A stretch of 64,000 nucleotides of DNA from Hysterangium stoloniferum. Lineage: Eukaryota > Basidiomycota > Agaricomycetes > Hysterangiales > Hysterangiaceae. Location: contig WHVD01000011.1 in the NCBI GenBank assembly GCA_015178975.1, forward strand, positions 310,001 through 374,000, in the 5' to 3' direction. Position 1 is the stretch's first letter. Every line of letters starts with the position of its first letter. Below the pieces are notes generated by a model. It saw only the letters and a program-made list of their open reading frames with translations. It made no database searches and had not been told where the DNA came from. Both the position numbers and the translations under genes were made by a program. Shown piece after piece: positions 11,763 through 23,930 of the stretch.

Positions 11763-12409
11763 GATGGCGAAGAATAGGATGGATGGTGGGTAACTTAGTC
11801 ACGGCTGGCGGGGTTTCTAAATGGGATGCGTGTGAAAAAGCAACGCTCATACACAATTTTTGCAATAGGGCCTCCACCATAGTAGCCTGGTGAATACAAT
11901 ATAAGATAGCCCAATATATATATTCGTTTCTGTACTAGTCCCGAGTCCTGACAAGGACAAAAATTTCCTTACTCTCCGAGCAACGACTTGGTGAGCGGAA
12001 AAAAATCAATGCAGATTTATTAGTATCCGTTTGCAATATATGTACAATATTCGGTAAAAACAAGTACTGTATAGTACCTCTATATTGTATGAGTCCAACA
12101 TACTGACAGGAAGAATTTGGAGGAAAAGAATAAATTGTACTGACTGCGTGCTTTCTGCGACATTAAATATCAGTCCTGATATATGTAATTATATTAATAC
12201 TCGCACCCGGTACATGAAATACAAGTCGTGCAAGTCCTGTGTCGTTTACAATACTTATCCAAATTCGTCCAGAAACGACAGTATGCTGTCTATCATCGCT
12301 CTGCATGCTAATCAGACAAATGGTGAAGTCGAGGGAGTTCATCTGAAGTGCTAGGACCGTCAGTGAGAATTAGGGCAAATGTAGTCAGTCAATGATCAGT
12401 CAATCGGTC
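11763..12409. other. spacer between the two BBP copies; promoter of copy A
   Basis: About 650 bp of AT-rich sequence with no counterpart upstream of copy B. It must hold the copy A promoter (on the minus strand). A plus-strand open stretch at 12085-12354 has no recognisable protein features and is treated as chance. Confidence 0.55.
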
Positions 12410-12690
12410 AGTAGTTAGTTATTTGATGCACTACGCTAAACTTTGTGACTGCATGCTGCAACGTGAACAACTCGTCAGCACAATAGGACGTACATGCTGC
12501 AAGGTCATCGGTGAGTGGCTAGCTACGATCAGTTGGGTGAGTACATGTACGATTCAACAGAAACAACTTTGACAAATCAAGCTGACGTCGATACCTGCCA
12601 CACAACTTCGTTCACCCCGGAGCCGTAAGAGAAATCTGTGATATGAATGAAGTAGTAAGTACGAAAACAAGACTTCTGAACAATTCGGCG
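12410..12690. repeat. 3'-flank homology block, copy B (paired with 9735-9990)
   Basis: This matches the region downstream of BBP copy A, including the shared core at 12510-12533. That core lies about 160 bp past the copy B stop, against about 155 bp past the copy A stop. Just before it, 12380-12420 is built from repeated (A)GTCAAT/AGTCAGT-like words. Confidence 0.75.
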
Positions 12691-12693
12691 TTT

Positions 12694-14467
12694 TCACTGC
12701 GGTCCCTGTTGTTGTGCATACTGTTGTTGATAGTACTGAGCGTAAACACCCGAATAATCTTGCTGTCCGGAGAAGGGTGCCTGATAACCAGGATGTACAG
12801 CAGCAGCCTGTCCATATCCGGGAACGCTATAGGCAGTGGCACCATATCCCCCAGGATATCCTCCCGATTGTGGAGGTCGGTACCCTTGATTCTGGGGTTG
12901 TGGATTAAGGCCAGTAGATTGCCAAACTTCCGGTCGACGCCAAGGAGGAAGATCAGAGCTAGCAACCTGAGGAAGACCTGGTGCGCTTGCACCCCACGAG
13001 GGTTTAGTAGCATCATTACCGCCCGTGTTTCCTTCGCCAAGTTCAGCCATAAGGCTAGCATATTCAGAATCGAACCCATTCGGTCCATTTAGTCTAACTT
13101 GGCCATTTGGCGACATGCCAGGCGGTTGGGGAGGTGGAGTACCATTGAATACGGCATTTGGGTCGCGTCGCACGGTGCAATCGCGGGCCATGTGGCCAGC
13201 ACTCCCACAGGTACGACAAACAATACCCGCAGTGAAGTTACGTTGCTCCGGACAGTCGTATTTACGGTGTCCGACTCCGCCGCAGTTTTGGCAGACTTGA
13301 TTTTCATCATCTCTGAGAGTACCATTCAGAGCAGCAAGCTCACGCAGCTGATTACGCTTATGATCGTTCTGTCCTTCGGGTGTCGAAGCCGCCTACAAGA
13401 CAAAGGAACAAAAAATTCAGTCTGTGTATCAAAAACCTTAAAAAAAGAAAGAGAAATTCACCGTTTCAATGACTTTATTGATAAGCTTCACGCAGAGAGC
13501 GACTTTATCCTCTGTCTCGGCCATTACAAGGCAGTGTAGATCTTCTTCACTGTCATCGGCATATACGTCAGATTTCCCTTTGCCTTCCTTGACACTACCC
13601 TTTCCTCGAATGCTGATTTTAGCACCACTATCACGTTCCATTTTTTTAAGGCTGTTACCACGGGGACCAACGAGCAACCCAAAGAAATTGACCTCTGGAA
13701 ATTCCTTGATAGGGATGTACACTCTTTCTTGTGGACGTTGCGAACGTTTTTGCTGGTGATATTCAACAGGAGGGCGAAAATTGGGGTCGGTTTTCAATGC
13801 ACGATCAACCAATCTAACACGTTCATCTTCCAACTTCTTCTTATAACGCACTTCTCGAGTGTTAGTACGACGACCTTGTGCATCGTATGTCGGGGGCGGT
13901 GACGGTGATCTGGACCGCAAGATAAGATATAATACATCCTTATGCAAAAATTACTACATACCTTTCTTTCTCAGGCGGTATATAGTCATTGAGTCTCAAC
14001 TTGCGATTGATTTCTTCAAGTCGGAGTTGGATGGCGTAATTATCTAATTGTGCCTGTGATATGTTGTTCGCTGCAATTGCGGTAGGAAGACCAGGGAGTT
14101 CGGCTTTAGTATCTCCCCAACGGCTACGTCGTTTGCGTGGTGCGTTAGGATCTTCTATAAGAGAAAGATCGTTATTATGAGTTAAGAAAAATATGCAAAT
14201 AGGACTAAGACTTACGCTCAAAAGCGGTCGAATTGTCATCTCTCTGTCTCTTTGATTGACTTTCATGTTCTGGGGCACGCGGGAATGCAGAAGGGGACGG
14301 TTGCGCTAGCTGAGGAGGGGCTGATGTTTCAGTTGGAGCTGGTCCAAACCGTCTACGAGGACCAAGAGGAACTAATAAACAAGGACGTCAGATATAATTA
14401 TTCAGGTAATTTGAAATAACCTACCGTCGTTAGTGCCACTTATTTGTTTTGTCGCTGCTTTCCACAT
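12694..14467 (-). CDS. MSL5: branch-point binding protein (BBP/SF1/Msl5), tandem copy B
   Basis: Second complete BBP gene, with the same exon plan as copy A and a period of about 2.7 kb. It starts at the ATG at 14467, encodes the same MWKAATKQI start and ends with the same [11 protein letters not shown] tail. The domains are intact: RSRWGD ligand motif, KH loop ([20 protein letters not shown]), [14 protein letters not shown] and [14 protein letters not shown]. Differences from copy A are mostly synonymous or conservative in the KH-knuckle core (for example [13 protein letters not shown] against [13 protein letters not shown]). They are more frequent in the Pro/Gly/Tyr tail. Both copies therefore look selected. 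Copy B shares a 222 bp divergent region with SSL2, whereas copy A has its own upstream sequence. Confidence 0.93.
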
Positions 14468-14689
14468 GATGGTGGTGGAACGAAAGAAGAAGTTTCAAGA
14501 TCCGCCCAAAGGTGTGCACGTAATCAAGGCGCTTAGGGGAGATTATTATGTTAGTCAAGTTAGTCAGAATCCAACGAACAGCCTGTCTTTCAACCACCAC
14601 CATTTGCGTCTCGTGTCCTCTTCGTGATACCTCTGATTCCTACATCATCTTTGATCTTATCTGATCTTGTATATTAAGTTTCAGCGATA
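14468..14689. promoter_or_regulatory. divergent promoter region of BBP copy B and SSL2
   Basis: 222 bp between the two start codons. CT-rich segments lie near 14600-14640, ahead of SSL2. No clear TATA box is seen. Confidence 0.5.
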
Positions 14690-18086
<3,397 letters not shown>

Positions 18087-18157
18087 ACCTATTTTGGACA
18101 TGTTCGGTTGCACCGCAATGGATGCTTGTGTATATTAAGACGATAGCATATATAACA

Positions 18158-18196
18158 CTTGATTGTTCAGCTTGATTGTTCAACTTGATTGTTCAA
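18158..18196. repeat. 13-bp tandem repeat, three copies
   Basis: Three consecutive copies of CTTGATTGTTCA(G/A) begin 72 bp after the SSL2 stop. The last two are identical. This is a small minisatellite in a 3' UTR position. Confidence 0.9.
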
Positions 18197-18371
18197 CATG
18201 TTTTGGTCTATCTATAGGTATCTGTATTAAACAGACCATCCAACATTCGGAGGAAACCCTCATATATAGCTAGTGGGATACAGGAGATCAAAGCTATCAA
18301 GTCGGGGTTACGTTGCATAGAAATAATACGACAGACGCGACACCGATGATGAGACTGGCTTGCCAAGAGAG

Positions 18372-18960
18372 TTATCTTTGACGGGCTGCGGCGACCCCTT
18401 CCAGCCAATCACGTTTGCTAAATACAAGCCTAGTCCTCATCAAGATTGAGCCGTGAACACTTGCAGGACTGATGGGGGAGTATACTTGGCCTTTGCTGCG
18501 TTTCGCGTACTCGTCCGCAGTCCCCGACGACGGAGAAGCGACGCAGTAATATTCATACTCAGCTCCCGGCTTCAGATGGTGCATCAACGGTCGGGACTTA
18601 GGCACCGCCCGCAGAATCTGACATTGAAAAAAAGTGCTCCCTGAAGGTGAACGCTCTGACTTTTTATTTTAAAGTACGCACCGCGCAACCACAATCTGGG
18701 ATCCGAACTCGAACGGATCAATTGGAGAAGTTCAAGGGGAAGATGCGAAAAGAGCGCGTTCCGTCCGCAGTCAGCTGATCTTACCGCCCGGGAGTCTATA
18801 TTGAAGAGGCTTGCCGAGTCAGACTTGAGCAAAACTTCAGAATCAGAGCATACGCGCACGGGAATGCGGGTATGGTGGACCAGGGTATCATCAAGAGACA
18901 GATCAATTTTTGGAGCGGGATAATGTGGGGCTTATATGACACGTCTGTGGGCGACTGCGC
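18372..18960 (-). pseudogene. possible decayed BTB/POZ-like gene
   Basis: The minus strand holds coding-looking pieces with splice-like borders but no continuous gene. One segment reads PAPKIDLSLDDTLVHHTRIP and then VRVCSDSEVLLKSDSASLF, up to a strong GTAAGA donor. After it, AREHFFSMSDSAGGA and VPTVDAPSEAG lie in one frame but are separated by a stop. Another frame nearer 18372 ends MRTRLVFSKRDWLEGVAAAR. The pattern 'SD-x-LL-S-x-FNI-SR... FFSM' recalls the first half of the BTB/POZ domain, which is common in expanded Agaricomycete families, but the match is by eye only. Start, stop and exon order could not be fixed. It could also be non-coding. Confidence 0.2.
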
Positions 18961-20262
18961 TGGAAGTCGCCCACAGCCCCAAGGTTACCAATATAGTAAG
19001 AGCAAAAGAACGAGGAGAGAGCCGGAGCGCAAGAATCGGAAAGATGTCGACACAAAAGTCATGCGTGGGGTGTGTTCGGGGAGTGTTTCCAAAACGACAG
19101 TGGTCATTCCCAGGATCGCACAGGGACGGACGGTGTTGCGCTGCTCTTGTAAAAAGGGAAAGAGATGTAAAGGAGATAAATATCGAGCACAGGGCCTCCT
19201 GTTGCCACCAGATGGAATGAATCAGCGCTTCGATGTCAAGCCAGGGTTTAATCCACTGCAGACTTCCCCATTCACCAGCTTCGCGAGAAGATTGAAAACA
19301 GAGTGACCTGTGCCTTTCGTTATCAGATGGGTCGGAACACGAAGCTTTGAAGAAGTGGGAGAGCCATGTCCTGCCATGCCTACAAGAAGCATTTGGATCT
19401 CAATCACCAGATGATGAGCTTAATATTATATGGAGAATAAAGGCCAGCCTATGGGACCCAGATGAAAAGGGTAGTTTCGCTTAGAAGGGACGCCGAGATG
19501 GCAGCCACCGCGCTGGGTGTTAGCAGGTGACTATATGGTACGGCCGGCCCTCCTATTCGCGACGACAGCGGGCAAGGAGAATGTGCTCCGTGTGAGCCGG
19601 CCATTGTCATGAGAGCGTAACAGCCTTGATGCAAGCGATGTCGGTATGCTACGCGGTTGTTATTGGTAACTTTAGGTCGCAAGTAGTGTTCGTTTTCAGT
19701 TAGGTCTGCAGTTACTCGAAGTACTCCGGGAGACATTAATAACAACAAATTTAAATGTTGCCAACGGAACACCAGTACCGTCTAATACTGTTCATGGTAT
19801 AGGTTACTATGATACCGATACCAATGGTGTGAGGCAAATACACGACGTCGATGAGTGTACATGTCATTAGTACTACACATCGGACTCGGAATGGGTGATG
19901 GGACGGTTGACACTTCGGAGTGTTAACTATCAATACTATAGATTATATGGAAAATACAGCCAATATATATTCGGATATCGATTAGACTTCGGGGTAACTC
20001 TAATTCATATCGTAGTTTGCGATCATAGGGCTTTGTTTTCTGCAAGGCTACAATACATAGGTGCCGATGTCCACAAATTCAAGAGACGGGTAAGGTGAAA
20101 AGAAAGCAGTGACTTGAAGAACAATAGCGACCGCCATGAGATGTCTAGCATAATATACACGAGTCCTCGGCTGCAATGGTAATTTCTTGACCTACACGTT
20201 ACAGAATTAATTAAATTCCAACAAGTCCTTTCAAGCTCCACTTTCGGGTCGAGGTTTCTTCT
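18961..20262. other. unassigned stretch with no supported gene
   Basis: The longest plus-strand frame (18872-19306) looks unlike a known protein. One short plus-strand segment at about 19326-19486 reads coding-like (HEALKKWESHVLPCLQEAFG, then NIIWRIKASLWDPDEKGSF, then stop), but I could not link it to an upstream exon with acceptable introns. From 19490 to 20262 the sequence is AT-rich, with no open frame, RNA or repeat that I can support. Confidence 0.4.
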
Positions 20263-21383
20263 TCAAGCTAAGGAGTATTTCCGAGATGCGGTGTCCCTGT
20301 CCATCACCGAGACAGGCGGGGGTGACGGCACACGAATGGGGTGGGCGGAAATAGGCGCGCCATGATTCGCTCTCGGCCTAGAATACTCCGTTACGAGCGC
20401 GCGTAGCGTTTGCGGTTCGGTTATTGCACGACGGTGACCATTGCTTGATGATGGCTCCACAGCGGTACCACGGCCATGCGAGGGGGAATGGCGGGAATAC
20501 GAGATATTCAGGAGATGGTCGGAATCCCGACGGGAGAGGTAGGGCGATGACTGCTCGTTAGTGCCAGCGCTTGAGGGACTGGATATGGGGTACTGAAAGT
20601 GAGAAAAGGGCTCTGGTGGGCAGAGGTGGTGATGAGATGATGGAGTTGGATTCTGCGGAGAGTAATTCATGGTGGGTGAATTCTCGGGCATGTCAGTAAA
20701 CATATATACCGGTGAGAATGTATCTGGTCCAGCAGAGGAAGAGCTGGACGATTGGGAGTATGAGTTGGACCGCGAGTGGACAGGTCCGGGACTGACACCA
20801 CCGTTGGTTTCACTGGACCTCAACGGCGCCGATTGAGGAGGTAAGAACGAGACGGGAGAAAGCTTGAGGGGCGGAGGGGGCCCTTCGACCGGCGGGGAAC
20901 TGTCGCTATCTGCCATCTCTTCATGGATCATGAGAGCATTTCCCCAATGCGGAAACTCGAAGGACTGGTCGCCATGGATGTAGGAAGGAGTAGACGAGGA
21001 GTGGGACGTCCGGGTATGGGAGACATTCGACGCATCGGTGGAGACGGTGGATACACTCGCACGTCGAATGGAGTCTGCGTCTGGGGGCTCTGAGCCAAAG
21101 ACCGACTTTGGTCTCTCTTTTCCGGTGGGTCCCCTGCCTAGAACTGGCCTGTCCGAAGGTGGTAACTTGAGGGCTGAGCGCAGGAGACTGTTCTCCTGTT
21201 CGAGGACTGCTACTCGTTCTTCCAAAGCCTTGGACAAGATACAGTAAGTCAAGAGACAGAAGCGAGAAAGCGAGAGCTCACTTCGAGATGAGCAGCTCGT
21301 CTAGCTCTAAAGGCACGTTGGACATCCCTAGCTCTTGAGGGTGGCAGATCTTTGTTGACTTTGCGCCCGCGTTTGGAAGACAT
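20263..21383 (-). CDS. bZIP transcription factor with atypical basic region
   Basis: Two exons. The ATG at 21383 gives MSSKRGRKVNKDLPPSRARD, followed by the basic region VQRAFRARRAAHLEALEERV and a short zipper (VAVLEQENSLLRSALKL). The basic region aligns with Yap-type factors (NRxAQRAFRERK), but the position of the normally invariant Asn is Ala (ARDVQRAFRARR). The rest is a Ser/Pro-rich, low-complexity tail with a run of Pro-Pro motifs and no further domain; the stop codon begins the gene span at 20263. I see no Cys-rich redox domain of the Yap1 sort. It is likely a nuclear regulator; its targets are unknown. The 420 bp upstream (to 21803) holds purine-rich tracts and no gene. Confidence 0.8.
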
Positions 21384-21803
21384 GAATGTAAAGACGTTGA
21401 AAACCGTCCTGACGGTGGTGGGAAGGAAGATATGGGGGGGATATGTAGAATATTACAAGGGCAAGTAATACAGGGTAGAAAAAAGAGGAGATGGTAGTCG
21501 GTGAAAGGCAAGAAATAGGGCGGCTGCGAAGGGGGCATAGCGACCAAGGCTAGTAGATGGCCGGCAAGTACCGAAGTCACCCATTTTGACGTAATATCTC
21601 GTTTGGCACTAGATCCTGGTAGGAAAATACAAGACAAGCGCCCCCGCAAGATCAATCACCGGGGTATCATTCAAGGGTTTTATTATACGTCGATTCAGTG
21701 AATACCTTGAAACACCGTTCATTATACTTCCTAGAATTAAGATTAAGTCGTAGCTCGACACATTAACCCCATTTGTTCCTCGCCTTCACGCTCACGCCGA
21801 ATC
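21384..21803. other. promoter region of the bZIP gene / 3' flank of UNG1
   Basis: 420 bp between the bZIP start and the UNG1 stop, with both genes on the minus strand. It is rich in GGGAA/GGAAGG-type purine tracts near 21400-21480. No coding feature is supported. Confidence 0.45.
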
Positions 21804-23395
21804 CTATTCCAACGTGCACCAATCAACAATGCCATCCCTGCCGTATTTTTCTTCAAGCCACCCGTTCGCATCTCGGAAATGGTTGTTCCCAAAGAACCCT
21901 CTGTAAGCGCTAAGTGGCGATGGGTGCTGCTCCGCCCGTCAGTTCCGTAGCTTAGCCCCAACATTCGAACATCGCAACTTACAGCGCTCGTTAGAATGAG
22001 ATGTTTCTTCTTTTAGTACGCCGATTATCCGTCAGATAGAGATCCTGAACTATAACAAAACACGTGCCTTATCCAATCGTGCAACGCGCTTTTGCGCCCA
22101 TGCACCCCACGCCAGGAACACAACTCCCCTACTCCTCCCCGTTTTCTGGGTAGGACTCTCTCCGTCTCGACCGAGGTTTGCGCCCCCATATCGGTCAATG
22201 ATGTCCACCAGTCGATCTGTGAATGTCTCCCAGCCCTTGTTAGAATGAGACCCTGCTTCATGTGCGCGCACTGTCAGACAGGTGTTGAGTAACAGCACAC
22301 CATTCGAGGCCCAGCTCGATAGATTTCTATTCACAAATCGAGGGCGGGGAATCAATAAATGTGAATAATAACCTGACGCGCGTCCATATGCGAAGCACAT
22401 ACCCATGGTCTGGAGGCTTAAAATCTGGATATTCCTTGTTCAACTCCGCATATATCTATCAGGTTCATGTAAACTTTGACATGCACTGCGTTGTAACGTC
22501 GACTCACGTTTTTCAGGGATGGTGGCGGCTGTACACCCTTTGGAACAGAAAAGCATAGCCCTAGCAAATATGGTTAGATAAACGTGATCCACGCATTCCC
22601 TCCCTTCGCACCGTGAGCTTGTCCGGGCCTGGGAAGGTGATTCCGAAATATAAGTAAGATGACATAATACAGATGAATGGCGCTGGCGTACGCGTGGTAA
22701 GGATCCTGGCCAATAATTACTACTCGTACGCGCCCCAGAGGTGTATGAGACCAAGAATAGATGTCTTTTGCTGATAGCCAGTCACTATTTAGCTCCACCG
22801 AAAATAAACATGATTACCCCTACCAGGAGGGTATATCTTCGATTTAGAGTGGCTGGCGCCAGCCAGGGCCTTATCTTCTGACAGCCCTTCAGAGACCAGC
22901 CAGCGCTTTAGAGTGATAAAATATGGTTTTTTTATCTCATCGGTCAGCACTTTCAACCTGTTGGTCGAAACAGGCATTAGGAGTAGTTCTACAGGCGCAG
23001 CATGAAGACAATCAGATGACTTGCCAGCTTTTCCCCATTGTTTCTAATTCCAGACTCAACAGCACACGCTCTTCATTATTAAGTGAAGCGCGGAAAGCAT
23101 CGAGATTCAAAGGGACAGAATTTAAGGGTGGCACTGCCCCGAGAGACAGCGACTTTCTGACGCCAGTAATTGTGGCATCGAAACCCAACCTCTGCCTCTT
23201 TGCTGTGCCACACGCAGCTTTGGAGAACATGTCGCTAATGCTTATCTGTCGCTTGAGAGATTTTTCCTGTGCTTTCCCCTTACTCTCTTGGGAAGTGCCT
23301 TCCACAGTGCCTACAGACTCCGATGCAGTGCTATTTGTTGCCTTAAGACGTGTGGGTTCGACGTCTTCAAGGTAGAGAAGGGGTTTAGAAGACAT
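21804..23395 (-). CDS. UNG1: uracil-DNA glycosylase, family 1
   Basis: Removes uracil from DNA to start base excision repair in the nucleus and/or mitochondria. The ATG at 23395 gives [17 protein letters not shown]. Residues about 50-57 (QISISDMF) resemble the PCNA-binding motif found near the N-terminus of yeast Ung1. The catalytic domain has [12 protein letters not shown], spliced to [19 protein letters not shown], with the water-activating Asp in [26 protein letters not shown] and [20 protein letters not shown] follow. A final exon carries the leucine-loop motif [20 protein letters not shown] and ends IVDWCTLE. The open frame reaches back to 23482, but only through non-ATG codons. Divergent from SEC59, with MCB-like boxes in between. 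Confidence 0.93.
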
Positions 23396-23469
23396 GGGTA
23401 TCAGACAGATCCAATGGCAACACTTGAAGGTTAGTCGCGTCGCATATTCGGTCGCGTCGAGGTTTAAAA

Positions 23470-23499
23470 ACGCGTCAGTCACGCGTCACGGTCACGCGC
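23470..23499. promoter_or_regulatory. cluster of MCB-like boxes upstream of UNG1
   Basis: ACGCGT occurs at 23470-23475 and 23481-23486, with ACGCGC at 23494-23499. This puts the cluster 75-104 bp upstream of the UNG1 start codon, with further CGCGTC words nearby. ACGCGT is the binding site of the fungal G1/S factor MBF, which is known to drive DNA replication and repair genes. Function here is inferred from sequence and position. Confidence 0.5.
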
Positions 23500-23930
23500 A
23501 CCAGATAATTCACAAGGACCCACAAACCGTCATACTTGTGGTGTGAACGGTTGTTGTTCGGTTACTTCTATTCATTGCCTTCATTGCCCAGCGTGCCGCG
23601 TTCCACTAGATCAACACCTTCACCGCCGCCTTCGTCGTTTTCGAAATCAGAAACTCATCGCCACCATTTTACAAAGGCAGCGAATCCAAGACCAACCAGT
23701 TTTAGTGCATCTCAGAAGCCGGCGCTGGACTGGAGTACGAGCTATCAAGCTAGTGCATCATCCAGGTAATTATTTGATACATTAAGAGAGTACTGTGGTT
23801 CTATTTCCTGTGTGCATGCAGCGCTGGCGTCACCGAGGACAGCTCCGATGACGGGAGCTCCAGCAGCCAAGAGACAGTCCATCGTGGTAACCTCAGGGGA
23901 AGACACCGGTCCAGTTTCGATGAAGGACAC

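Noticed and set aside
12085-12354. Plus-strand frame in the spacer between the BBP copies
   Set aside because: AT-rich chance frame with no protein-like pattern.
18872-19306. 144-codon plus-strand frame after SSL2
   Set aside because: Its composition is basic and irregular, with no domain; two other frames across it are equally open, so I do not call it a gene.
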